DNA of 50,290 nt, from positions 1-50,290 of the forward strand of contig CACOYI010000009.1 in NCBI GenBank assembly GCA_902631405.1, read 5' to 3'. The stretch comes from K189A clade bacterium (lineage in GTDB: Bacteria > Pseudomonadota > Gammaproteobacteria > Pseudomonadales > Azotimanducaceae). Positions 17,681 to 26,245 of this stretch are shown one piece after another. Made by a program: the position numbers and the translations under genes. The notes under the pieces were generated by a model that ran no database searches, had not been told where the DNA came from, and saw nothing but the letters and a program-made list of their open reading frames with translations. Within the stretch, counting starts at the first letter, position 1. Each line of letters opens with the position of its first letter.

Positions 17681-18454
17681 CTAGCCTGCTTCGCTCTTTG
17701 TCAGCACTATCTCTGAGGAGGACGCACTGCCGGGCACACGGGGGGCCTTTCTCGGCGGCTTGCGTGATTCTTCTGTACCTCGGTTTTCTACCCAGGCTAA
17801 GACTTTCTTCCAGGACTTGTATTCCCTTTGTGCCGCTCTGGTATCTCCCATTTCAGCGATCCCGAGTCCGGCGTCCGCGGCTTCTTGGTAAATGGGGGAG
17901 TCTTTTAGTTCGGCAATTTTAGGGATATCAATGCATGCTAGAAAGTTCAGAAATCCATCTGAGGTATCGCGTCCCCCTATGTTTCTATTTTCCAGCAGGC
18001 CAACCGGTCTTGGTCTGGATCTATATAGTCGATGCGTTAACAGGCCCGTCAAAAATCTCTCAGTTGCTTTGATATCGAAAGATGAGCTCATTGCGGGGAC
18101 GATAAACATGTCTGAAATCCGAATCAATCTTTCCAATTCACCGTCAGGTATCTTTCCAGCGGTAGCATCAATTATGATGAAAGGCGCCGATTCATACTTA
18201 TATCTTTGAAAGGAAAGAGTTTCCTTTCCTGGCTTGTTGGAATTGCAGGCAACCGCCTTCAGTGGCTTGATTCGCGAGTTTTCCTCGCTGGCCGCCATTC
18301 TATTATGCGACCAGAGAATAGAGCTGCCTTGTATATCATAATCCCAGAGCACGACCTCCTCGCCTCGTACCTGCAGACTAACGGCAAGATTTGTGGCCAC
18401 CGTCGTTTTACCGCAACCACCTTTGCTATTCGTGACTAGAATATGTGTACTCAT
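17681..18454 (-). CDS. ParA/MinD-type P-loop ATPase without a ParB partner
   Basis: 257 residues from ATG 18454; an earlier in-frame ATG (18490) adds 12 residues. Deviant Walker A SKGGCGKTTVATNLA at the N-terminus, DYDIQGSS as Walker A', and IIIDATAG as Walker B. The C-terminal 35 residues are basic and Pro/Ser-rich. ParA-type ATPases position chromosomes, plasmids or protein clusters. No parB, parS or cargo gene adjoins it; neighbours are hemB and dsbB, so the cargo is unknown. It differs from the chromosomal ParA beside gidB and could be a small orphan Soj-like family. No clear ribosome site precedes either start. Confidence 0.8.
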   Translation of the reverse strand: MSTHILVTNSKGGCGKTTVATNLAVSLQVRGEEVVLWDYDIQGSSILWSHNRMAASEENSRIKPLKAVACNSNKPGKETLSFQRYKYESAPFIIIDATAGKIPDGELERLIRISDMFIVPAMSSSFDIKATERFLTGLLTHRLYRSRPRPVGLLENRNIGGRDTSDGFLNFLACIDIPKIAELKDSPIYQEAADAGLGIAEMGDTRAAQREYKSWKKVLAWVENRGTEESRKPPRKAPRVPGSASSSEIVLTKSEAG

Positions 18455-18463
18455 GCTAATAAG

Positions 18464-18481
18464 AAACGCCCCAAGGCGTTT
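18464..18481. other. Short hairpin directly before the ParA-like gene
   Basis: AAACGCC-CCAA-GGCGTTT, a 7-bp stem with 4-base loop. On the minus strand it ends 9 bases before ATG 18454 where a ribosome site should be; on the plus strand it is followed by TTCC and resembles a weak terminator. It could modulate translation start choice of the ATPase. Function unproven. The rest of 18482-18664 holds no recognisable gene. Confidence 0.4.
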
Positions 18482-18664
18482 TTCCTGCATACGAACATCG
18501 TTCCCAAGGAGCTCATAAAGAGGTCATTTGGGGAAACGATAATAAATAACAGTCCCACTCGAACCAAGTACAAGCAGGGTCCTTCCTGGATGAAGCCTAT
18601 CAGCAGAGGTGAGTTTGGACCACCGATATTTTGTTTGTCGGAATAGTTTCGGAAGACTAGTTCT

Positions 18665-19165
18665 CTACGATAACCCTTTCCGAATCTGCAAGACAGATAT
18701 AAATAGTATCGCTGCAAAAAAAACACCCAACCAAGCAGGGATGCTTAGTCCAATGAAAGACCAGCTCACTTCAGCACAATTACCTGAGCCTGAAGTCATC
18801 GCAACAATCAGGTCCCAAACGGGGAAATTCTCCGCCATGTAGGTGAAGCCAGGTCCACAAGCCGGCACTTGATCAGCCGGTAGAGTTTGTAGCCAGAGTT
18901 GTCGCAGAGAAAAGCCTGTTCCAATGATCGCGCAAGCAGCGGTGAGGAGAGGATATATGCCCCAATTCGGATTGTGCATGATCCCCGCTAGTGCCACGAC
19001 CCCACACGCGAATAGCCAGAACCTCTGCATCATGCACAACGCGCAGGGCTCCAGAGACAGCGCATGTTCCATAAATATCCCTACAGACAAAAGGGTGCCG
19101 GACAAAAAGAGCACCGATATTGCTAGGTCCATTGACGAGAAATCTCGCATCTTCAAGTTAAACAC
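18665..19165 (-). CDS. dsbB: Disulfide bond formation protein B
   Basis: 166 residues, four membrane helices. Redox pair 1 Cys41-Ala-Leu-Cys44 and redox pair 2 Cys103/Cys130 fall at almost the same residue numbers as in E. coli DsbB, which supports the start. It reoxidises periplasmic DsbA and passes electrons to ubiquinone. Begins 1 base after the stop of the quinone oxidoreductase gene. Confidence 0.95.
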   Translation of the reverse strand: MFNLKMRDFSSMDLAISVLFLSGTLLSVGIFMEHALSLEPCALCMMQRFWLFACGVVALAGIMHNPNWGIYPLLTAACAIIGTGFSLRQLWLQTLPADQVPACGPGFTYMAENFPVWDLIVAMTSGSGNCAEVSWSFIGLSIPAWLGVFFAAILFISVLQIRKGLS

Positions 19166-19166
19166 A

Positions 19167-20144
19167 TTAGTTAATGTTGACTATTATTTTCCCAGTCGCA
19201 GTTCTCTTTGCAAGACAATTCAACGCATCGGAAAACTCTTCTAGCCGGAACTCTGCTCCAATCAGGGGGCTTATTTCCCCAGCCTTGTGCAAGTTTAGGA
19301 TTTCTTCAAAATTATTAGAATTCTCCTTCGGGTATCTTGCACTGAAGGAGCCATAGAATACGCCAATGACCTGGCAGCTTTTTAGCAGGATGAGATTAGT
19401 TGGAACTTTGGGTATATCTCCACCTACGAAGCCGACGACGAGAACGCGACCGTACCAATTGATGCATCTCATGCATTGATCGAAGAGTTCTCCGCCAACG
19501 GGATCGTAAATAACATCCGCGCCTTTACCGTTCGTTATGTCCCTGACCTTGTCCTTTAGCTCCCCGTCTGCGTAATTGATTAGATGATCCGCCCCGGCGT
19601 CCTTAGCAACTTGAAGCTTCGTTTCGGTTGATGCAGCCGCTATGACTGTTGCCCCCATTGCCTTACCTAATTCGACAGCTGCCAGTCCCACCCCGCCCGC
19701 AGCGCCAAGGACTAACAGTGTCTCACCAGCTTTTAGATTGGCCCTCTGTTTTAACGCATAGTAAGAAGTGCCATAGGTGGTGCTAATTCCGGCGGCTGTT
19801 TGAAAATCTAAGTGATCTGGCTTTTTTTTCAGAACTTGATTCGGGACAGATATTTTTTCGGCAAAGCAACCATGACCAATGCTGCCAAACACCTCTTCTC
19901 CAACCTTGTAGTCTGAGACCTCGTCTCCGATTTTCTCTACGAGGCCGGAGAATTCACCACCAGGTGAAAAAGGAAATTCAGGCTTGAATTGATATTTTCC
20001 CTCGATCATAAGTATGTCAGGAAAGTTGATCGCACTAGCTATAACCTTCACTAAAACATCTGTGGGGCCAACCATGGGCTCATCTATTTCCTCAAGGCTA
20101 AGGGTCTCCGGTGTGCCAAAGTCTTTGCATAAGACAGCTTTCAT
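19167..20144 (-). CDS. NADPH:quinone oxidoreductase family protein (zinc-free MDR)
   Basis: 325 residues of the medium-chain dehydrogenase/reductase superfamily. GroES-like N-terminal half with PFSPGGEFSG, and Rossmann half with the nucleotide loop GAAGGVG at 147-153. The structural-zinc cysteine cluster of alcohol dehydrogenases is absent, which points to the quinone oxidoreductase/enoyl reductase branch. Substrate not determinable. Followed within 1 base by dsbB, so probably co-transcribed. Confidence 0.85.
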   Translation of the reverse strand: MKAVLCKDFGTPETLSLEEIDEPMVGPTDVLVKVIASAINFPDILMIEGKYQFKPEFPFSPGGEFSGLVEKIGDEVSDYKVGEEVFGSIGHGCFAEKISVPNQVLKKKPDHLDFQTAAGISTTYGTSYYALKQRANLKAGETLLVLGAAGGVGLAAVELGKAMGATVIAAASTETKLQVAKDAGADHLINYADGELKDKVRDITNGKGADVIYDPVGGELFDQCMRCINWYGRVLVVGFVGGDIPKVPTNLILLKSCQVIGVFYGSFSARYPKENSNNFEEILNLHKAGEISPLIGAEFRLEEFSDALNCLAKRTATGKIIVNIN

Positions 20145-20215
20145 TTCATTTTTAACCTCATCTCTTCGATCCAGGATATTAACGCGACCATAGCGCGCGT
20201 GACAGTTCCTTATAG

Positions 20216-20845
20216 TCAGTCACTAAAGGAGTCAAAAGCGTTCCAGTCAGCTGTGTGAACTATCATTTCATTAAGACAGCTTCGAAACGAAATGTCGCAT
20301 TTTTTCATAGCGAAACTCATTGATTGGATCGAGGGATCAGAAAGTTCAGGCCTCCCCAACCTTCTCATGACACCAGAAATAGCGAGCTCAATATTGCCCC
20401 AATGCTGATATCCGGCTAAAAGATCTTTTTTTCGCATGAATGAAACTAATTCCTGATTTCTGTTAGGAATATAGGCATCAAATTTTGAAAGAGCACGGTA
20501 CGAGTCGCTAGTGAGATCTTTTAAAGCTCTTTTTGACCAACACGCCCAGTTATTCGCCAAGAAGTGATCCGCCAAGATATCAAAATAGATTGGGGCGAAA
20601 CGCCGAAGTTCCTTGGGATAAAAACCCCTAGTGGGCTTCACAGACTCGCTCTTGTTAGAGAGCGCGTCAATTCGTCTATGAAGAGTGATCCCGGCAACTA
20701 ATTCTTTGGGCCAGGCCTGGTTAACTCTTCCTTTGTGAAAGTCACCTACTATTGCCCCTGCCAAGAGCCCGTCACGTTGCTCCGAACTGCATTTCCATTG
20801 GAAAGAAGCTCTGTCGGCCAGCATACAATGAGCCAAGAAATTCAT
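20216..20845 (-). CDS. acpH: Acyl carrier protein phosphodiesterase (DUF479)
   Basis: 209 residues from ATG 20845, chosen because family members begin MNFLAH and it stands 7 bases after the gshA stop. Conserved GAIVGDFHKG, GITLHRRIDAL, RRFAPIYFDILADHFL are intact. AcpH removes the 4'-phosphopantetheine group from holo-ACP. A frame extending 66 bases further upstream overlaps gshA and is not favoured. Likely co-transcribed with gshA. Confidence 0.88.
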   Translation of the reverse strand: MNFLAHCMLADRASFQWKCSSEQRDGLLAGAIVGDFHKGRVNQAWPKELVAGITLHRRIDALSNKSESVKPTRGFYPKELRRFAPIYFDILADHFLANNWACWSKRALKDLTSDSYRALSKFDAYIPNRNQELVSFMRKKDLLAGYQHWGNIELAISGVMRRLGRPELSDPSIQSMSFAMKKCDISFRSCLNEMIVHTADWNAFDSFSD

Positions 20846-20852
20846 CAGCGAG

Positions 20853-22391
20853 TCAGACAGCCACGTAGTCTGCGAGAAATTTATCAAAGGGAACTTCGGG
20901 TGACTGCTCAAGGTCTGTTTGAGTATTTAACGATCTCTTGACCTCTTTGTCGTAGATCTCTTGTTGTTTTTTTGAGAGCGGACTAGCCCTAAGTGTCTGA
21001 AGATGTTGGCTGGCCAAATCCAATGAAAAGTCGATAAAGGACCCATTCTTTCTTACGGAGTCGAGAAGCTGCGCAGAAAGTGTAATTTCGGGCTCCCTCG
21101 TTTGTGCGAATCTCTTTTGAAAAGAGCGACTATAAGCTCGAGTTTTATTTGCGCTGTCTAATATTTCTGCGGCTGCCGAACAGGCATCTAAAACATCCTT
21201 GGCGTACTCTTTAAGAAGGCAGGGCCTTCCGTCTTTACTAAGTCGTAGTTGTTCGTCTCTTCCCGTCTCCGCTACAAGCTTTTGGTTCTTATCGATTGAA
21301 GAACGTTCTTTGGGGCTATCTACAGGACTTTTAGAAATAGCGCAGGCTAGCAAAAACGTATCTATGAAGTAACAGGCCTCAGCGGAAATACCGCCGGCTT
21401 CAAAGGGATCAAGATCAATACATCGAACTTCGAGATACTCAATACCATTTTCGCGCAAAGCGTGTATAGGTCGTCGATTAGAGCTTGAAGTTCGTTTAGG
21501 TCTGATATTTGAGTAGAACTCGTTTTCAATTTGTAGGATCGCATCATTGAGTTGCTGATAATTTCCGTCGACTGATTTGAACCGTTGATAGGGCCCGTAG
21601 GTTTCTTTAAGTCCAGGAGTAAGGGCCTCACAGTAGGCTTCAATGGAGTTGTATGAAATATCAAGATTCTCTTGGGCTACACTAACATAGCCAACATCGC
21701 TCATACGAAGACATGTCGCGAATGGAAGCCCGAGTAACCCCCCGGCCATCTCCACCAGGGAAGAGGATTCTTTGTGATTAAAGGATAAGTCAGCTACGGG
21801 AGAGCCGCCGAATAAGTAGATAAGAAGCCACGAATATCTGCGGAAGTTTCTCATCATGCCTAGGTAAATCGAAGTTTTTGCAGGTTCGTCTATTATACCC
21901 AGTGTTTGCCAAAAACTTTCAGGAAAGGAGAAGTTGTAGTGAATGCCAGACACCATTTGCATGGTTTTCCCATATCGGTTGCCCAACCCCCGGCGATACA
22001 CGGTTTTGGCAATGCCGGCATTTGATGAACCGTAAAGGCCTATAGGTATGTCCTCTGGATCCTTTGGAAGTATGCAGGGCATGCTGCAAGGCCAAATTGC
22101 TTCACCTGTAGCTAAGTTTTCCCAAACAAAACGGTGTATGTCATTTAACTCGTCCAGACATTCGACGGCTTTTGGGTAGACAGATGTAATGAGCTCGAGT
22201 TGCGCCTCGCTAAAATCGGTGGTGATCCAAGAGTGGGTTAAGGCCGAACCGAGGCCGGCTGGATGTGGCGTAAGCGAAAGATCACCGGAGCCGTTACAGC
22301 GCAGACTTTCCTTTTCAATGCCGCGATTGAGTTCGGCGACGCAGGATGGGTTGGCCTCTACTCTTGAAAAGATTTTCTTGTCTATTTTCAA
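20853..22391 (-). CDS. gshA: Glutamate-cysteine ligase (type 1)
   Basis: 512 residues, typical of proteobacterial GshA. Begins with GIEKESLRC; TDFSEAQLELIT, GLYGSSNAG, GIHYNFSFPE and YLEVRCIDLDPF are family hallmarks. Catalyses the first step of glutathione synthesis. Relevant to the window because GFA-family and glutathione transferase genes lie at 31.9-33 kb. Confidence 0.96.
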   Translation of the reverse strand: MKIDKKIFSRVEANPSCVAELNRGIEKESLRCNGSGDLSLTPHPAGLGSALTHSWITTDFSEAQLELITSVYPKAVECLDELNDIHRFVWENLATGEAIWPCSMPCILPKDPEDIPIGLYGSSNAGIAKTVYRRGLGNRYGKTMQMVSGIHYNFSFPESFWQTLGIIDEPAKTSIYLGMMRNFRRYSWLLIYLFGGSPVADLSFNHKESSSLVEMAGGLLGLPFATCLRMSDVGYVSVAQENLDISYNSIEAYCEALTPGLKETYGPYQRFKSVDGNYQQLNDAILQIENEFYSNIRPKRTSSSNRRPIHALRENGIEYLEVRCIDLDPFEAGGISAEACYFIDTFLLACAISKSPVDSPKERSSIDKNQKLVAETGRDEQLRLSKDGRPCLLKEYAKDVLDACSAAAEILDSANKTRAYSRSFQKRFAQTREPEITLSAQLLDSVRKNGSFIDFSLDLASQHLQTLRASPLSKKQQEIYDKEVKRSLNTQTDLEQSPEVPFDKFLADYVAV

Positions 22392-22466
22392 TTAAATAGA
22401 AGCCTGGTGATATGGCTATTCTGAATTTTCACGCCTGATTGGTATCCTTGCTGCAATCTAGGTTTA

Positions 22467-23354
22467 TCAATGAGATATGTCTGCTTTTCTCGCAAATATT
22501 TTTGTTATTTGTTCACGATCATATTCATAACGTTTGTTGCAGAAAGAACAGTCTACTGAAAGTGTGCCTTCTTCCTCAATAATTTGGATGGCCTCTTTGT
22601 AACCGACCAGGATGACAGCGTCCTGACTCTTTTCACTTGAGCATCTGCAGCCGAATTTGATTTCTTTGGGCTCAAAGATTCTGTGTTGATGTTCATGGAA
22701 CAATCTTCTGACTACTTCTGGGGCTGAAAGGGAAGTAAGCTCGTCATGCGTCACCGTTCCAGCCAATATGTTGAGGGTATTCCAAGTATCGTCAAAGTCA
22801 TCATTAAGCGAACTTGTGTCTTCGTTGGTTGGTAATTTTTGTAAAAACAGACCCGCGCTTTTCCCGTTTGAACATGTAAGAACAAAGCTTGTGAGTAACT
22901 GCTCAGAAGACTTGAAATACGAACTAAGACTTTGGGCAAGGCCTTCTTTTTTGAGCTCAATTATTCCTTGGTAAGGCTGCATTTGCTTATCACTTTTGGG
23001 TAAAAGCGATATTGCTAGCTGATTGCCTGAAATCAAAGAAATACCAACTGACTCTCCCTCAGATGATTTGACCTTTTCATTATCTATAGCCAAACCCCTT
23101 ATGAAATTGCCTCCATGACATTCGGCAACGAGTTTAGAAATTTTCCCTTGGCCCTGAGCCTGAAGAGTAACTGATCCATCGAATTTTAAACTGTCTGCCA
23201 CCAAAGATACGGCAGCCAGAGCCTCGCCCAAAAGATTTAATCCCTCGACCGTGAGATCTTGATATTGCACGGCTTCCGCGTAGCTTCTAGTTAGTTGCAC
23301 GATTCGTCCCCGGATCGGGGTATTGGAGAAAACAAACTGGTGCAACAGATCCAT
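22467..23354 (-). CDS. hslO: Redox-regulated chaperone Hsp33
   Basis: 295 residues. Redox zinc switch Cys236-x-Cys238 and Cys269-x-x-Cys272 at the C-terminus (FGCRCSS, DCSFCNKRY). N-terminal GRIVQLTRSYAEA is standard. Cytoplasmic holdase activated by oxidative unfolding. Directly follows hslR, as in E. coli. Confidence 0.96.
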   Translation of the reverse strand: MDLLHQFVFSNTPIRGRIVQLTRSYAEAVQYQDLTVEGLNLLGEALAAVSLVADSLKFDGSVTLQAQGQGKISKLVAECHGGNFIRGLAIDNEKVKSSEGESVGISLISGNQLAISLLPKSDKQMQPYQGIIELKKEGLAQSLSSYFKSSEQLLTSFVLTCSNGKSAGLFLQKLPTNEDTSSLNDDFDDTWNTLNILAGTVTHDELTSLSAPEVVRRLFHEHQHRIFEPKEIKFGCRCSSEKSQDAVILVGYKEAIQIIEEEGTLSVDCSFCNKRYEYDREQITKIFARKADISH

Positions 23355-23369
23355 ATTTTCCAGCTCGAC

Positions 23370-23789
23370 TCAGAAGGAATCTTCAGATGGGAGATAGCTA
23401 GTCTTCTTTAGATCTCGTAGCGCCTGTCTATCGTGCTTTCCCGGCCTTCTATTTGGTATTTTCAAGCCAGCCCTTTCCATCTTGCGTTGGGCAACAATTT
23501 TTTCTCGGAGCTCTACACTTTCGTCAGTCTCCCGGTAAAGTCCCTGGGCTATGGAGGCTGATTCGCGTCTAGACGATAGAGCATTAACAATTACAGACAC
23601 TTGAGAGTTCGACTGACTGATCTTTATTTCGTCACCAAGACTGACAAATTTAGAAGGCTTAGTCTTGTTGCCATTGAGTCTGATTTTGCCGCCATCGATG
23701 GCTGTTTTAGCAAGACTTCTTGTCTTGAAGAAACGAGCGGCCCACAACCACAGGTCTAATCTCGTATCCTGACTTCCTTTATTCTTCAC
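23370..23789 (-). CDS. hslR: Ribosome-associated heat shock protein Hsp15 (S4 domain)
   Basis: 139 residues. S4 RNA-binding motif at about 9-65: RLDLWLWAARFFKTRSLAK, GGKIRLNG, GDEIKIS; basic C-terminal tail. Hsp15 binds 50S subunits carrying stalled nascent chains. Start overlaps the yrfG stop by 4 bases; hslO follows after 15. Confidence 0.95.
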   Translation of the reverse strand: MKNKGSQDTRLDLWLWAARFFKTRSLAKTAIDGGKIRLNGNKTKPSKFVSLGDEIKISQSNSQVSVIVNALSSRRESASIAQGLYRETDESVELREKIVAQRKMERAGLKIPNRRPGKHDRQALRDLKKTSYLPSEDSF

Positions 23790-24442
23790 GTGAAAAGTTC
23801 AGCGAAGTTATTAATTCCAATGAACTTCGATGAACGACGAGGTTTTTTTTGAGAGTCTGGCGTTTCAACGAATCTAAGATGCTCAATACCATACGAGGCT
23901 GCCGCTTCGAGAACTTTCTCGTTATCGTCGACCATCAAAGTGCTTGATCCCTCAAAACCAGTAGCGCTTTGAACTGCTGACCAGAAAGCTCGTTCCTCCT
24001 TCGGGGCTTGAAAGTCCTGACTGGAGAAAACCCCTTTCACTTTGCTAGTCAGCTTAAGTTTCCTGTCTTTTATCCCAAACGATTTTCGGTCCGCGTTGGT
24101 CGCTATAAAGGTGGCTTTCTTAGCGCTGATTTCGGACAAAAACCACTCGGCATCTTTTCTAAAAGCAATTTTTCCTTGCTGCAGTTTATGGAGTTTTTCG
24201 ATATCTATTTTGGTGAACGAAGACCAATAGTCAAAGCTGTAAAACTCTATTTTGGCCCTTACTTTTCGCATGTGGGCGTGTAAATTTGAGCGCGACTCGC
24301 TCAACGAGAGGTTATGTTTTGTAGCGAATGCCTCTGGAAGAGAGTTATCCCAAACTGAATTGTCGAAGTGAAGATCGAGTAGTGTTCCATCAACATCCAG
24401 CAATACAGTTTTTATATCGTTCCACCTGCAAATCGCAGACAT
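23786..24442 (-). CDS. yrfG: HAD-family nucleotidase YrfG-like (GMP/IMP 5'-nucleotidase)
   Basis: 218 residues. HAD motif I LLDVDGTLLDLHFDN with Asp16 and Asp18; motif II ATNAD; PKEERAFW; motif IV MVDDNEKVLEAAASYG. The LHFDN continuation and FYSFDYWS match E. coli YrfG. Order yrfG-hslR-hslO is the E. coli order and the gene is divergent from nudE, also as in E. coli. Confidence 0.87.
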   Translation of the reverse strand: MSAICRWNDIKTVLLDVDGTLLDLHFDNSVWDNSLPEAFATKHNLSLSESRSNLHAHMRKVRAKIEFYSFDYWSSFTKIDIEKLHKLQQGKIAFRKDAEWFLSEISAKKATFIATNADRKSFGIKDRKLKLTSKVKGVFSSQDFQAPKEERAFWSAVQSATGFEGSSTLMVDDNEKVLEAAASYGIEHLRFVETPDSQKKPRRSSKFIGINNFAELFT

Positions 24443-24567
24443 TTTGTTCCCAACCTTTTATCTTGTAAAAAATATTGAAATTGGCTCTCGTTCGAACACA
24501 GATGGAGCCGTCTTCAGAATTTTATCAAAGACGCTAGTATTGGACGATATCTAGCGAGAAACTTATT

Positions 24568-25128
24568 TTGAAATTACCAGAAATTCTAAACAGGAAGACC
24601 GTCGCCCGCTCCAGGCTTTTCAAGATAGAAACGCTTGATCTGTTATTCAGTAATGGGGTGGAGCGGACCTACGAAAGGTTACCTGCAGGATCAAGGCAAG
24701 GCGTAATTGTAGTCGCGGTCAACGACAAAGATGAGCTTCTATTGACGAGAGAGTATGCGGCTGGCTTTCATGAATATCAGTTGTCGTTACCCAAAGGCGC
24801 TATTGATGATAGCGAAAGTGCTATGGCGGCAGGAGCGAGAGAACTTGCAGAAGAGGTCGGTTTTGGGGCAAATAATGTAGAGTTCGTTAAGACGCTGACG
24901 GTCGCACCGGGCCACATGGGTTATGAAATTAGCGTTGTGTTTGCAACGGACTTATACCCAAATGAACTAGAGGGAGACGAGCCAGAGCCCATCGAACTCA
25001 TTAAGTGGCCAATTAGCGAGCTGGATACCCTGATTGAGTCTGATGATTTTAGGGAGGGGAGAGCGATAGCTGCACTTGCTCTCTGCAAGTCGCGCATCGA
25101 GCGCATCCAATCGAGAAGCCCAGGTTAA
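24568..25128 (+). CDS. nudE: ADP compounds hydrolase NudE
   Basis: 186 residues from a TTG start. Complete Nudix box at about 71-93: G-x5-E-x7-REL-x-EE-x-GF (GAIDDSE...RELAEEVGFGA). Preceding YAAGFHEYQLSLPKG and following TVAPGHMGYE are typical of NudE, which hydrolyses ADP-ribose, NADH and Ap3A. Adjacent cysQ and divergent yrfG agree with known synteny. Confidence 0.92.
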   Translation: MKLPEILNRKTVARSRLFKIETLDLLFSNGVERTYERLPAGSRQGVIVVAVNDKDELLLTREYAAGFHEYQLSLPKGAIDDSESAMAAGARELAEEVGFGANNVEFVKTLTVAPGHMGYEISVVFATDLYPNELEGDEPEPIELIKWPISELDTLIESDDFREGRAIAALALCKSRIERIQSRSPG

Positions 25129-25142
25129 GCAGAGGATTTATT

Positions 25143-25982
25143 ATGGATAATTTCGTGCTCCCAACTAATTTGGAGGAAAGACTAATCACCCTTGCAAGAG
25201 ACGCTAGTTCGGCCATCTTGGATATATACAATACGGATTTCGATGTAGAAACAAAAACAGATTCTTCTCCTCTAACCTTAGCTGACATGGCCGCTCATCA
25301 GATCATAGTCAAGGGCTTAAGCGAATTAACACCGGATATTCCAATTATTTCTGAGGAATCTGTCTTGCCGGAATTCTCAGAGCGCTCGAAATGGCCGACC
25401 TACTGGTTAGTGGACCCCTTAGACGGAACAAAAGAATTCGTTAATCGAAATGGAGAGTTCACAGTAAACATTGCCTTGATAAACGGAAATGCACCTCATG
25501 TTGGTGTTGTATGTGTGCCCGTACAGGGTCGGACCTATGTAGGAAATACGTCGACAATGGAAGCGAGGATATATAGCGCCGATGATGAAAGACACGCTAA
25601 GTCTCGGAGATTTTCAGAGAAGCCCAACGAGATAAAGGTGGTAGCGAGCCGAAGTCACGTTAGTGATGAATTACGCGCTTATTTGGCATCGCTAGACGAG
25701 GTCTTCTCGGGTGTAGAGACGATTTCTATGGGAAGTTCATTGAAATTATGCGCTCTAGCAGATGCCGAGGCAGATCTTTATCCTCGTCTTGGGCCGACTA
25801 GTGAGTGGGACATTGCAGCGGCTCATGCAGTTTTGGTTGCCGCGGGAGGGCAAATTTATGTTAGGGACGGTTCACCGCTTTCATACAATATGAAAGAAAA
25901 TATACTTAACCCCGATTTCATTGCGGTTGGTGATGCCTCTTTCCCGTGGGCGGCAAATCTACCAGTTTTCCCTGAGGGCTAA
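25143..25982 (+). CDS. cysQ: 3'(2'),5'-bisphosphate nucleotidase CysQ
   Basis: 279 residues of the inositol monophosphatase superfamily. Metal ligands in ISEES (70-74) and DPLDGT (91-96), plus GPTSEWDIAAAHAVL near the C-terminus. It removes PAP, the by-product of sulfate assimilation. Starts 14 bases after nudE. Confidence 0.94.
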   Translation: MDNFVLPTNLEERLITLARDASSAILDIYNTDFDVETKTDSSPLTLADMAAHQIIVKGLSELTPDIPIISEESVLPEFSERSKWPTYWLVDPLDGTKEFVNRNGEFTVNIALINGNAPHVGVVCVPVQGRTYVGNTSTMEARIYSADDERHAKSRRFSEKPNEIKVVASRSHVSDELRAYLASLDEVFSGVETISMGSSLKLCALADAEADLYPRLGPTSEWDIAAAHAVLVAAGGQIYVRDGSPLSYNMKENILNPDFIAVGDASFPWAANLPVFPEG

Positions 25983-26245
25983 GAAGTGTTTCTTAAGAGG
26001 AAAGTTGGCCTCGCTAGCCGGCCTGTATTCTGTGCAAATTGCCCTGCCGAGGAAATTAACACCAAGGTGTCCAGCTCCGGCCAGCGAGGTGAAGAAGCAT
26101 ACGGAAAACGAAAGACAAAAAGAAGTGGTTTTCGTCTCGGACGAACTTTTGTCTTACATAATTCTATCAATGTCAGTAAGTTAGCTTGCCAGGTTCCATT
26201 ATATTTTCATTTTGTTGCTATTTTCATAGAAATTCGGAAGAAGTT

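Noticed and set aside
18451-18726. 91-codon minus-strand frame between dsbB and the ParA-like gene
   Set aside because: Overlaps both genes in another frame; no family character.
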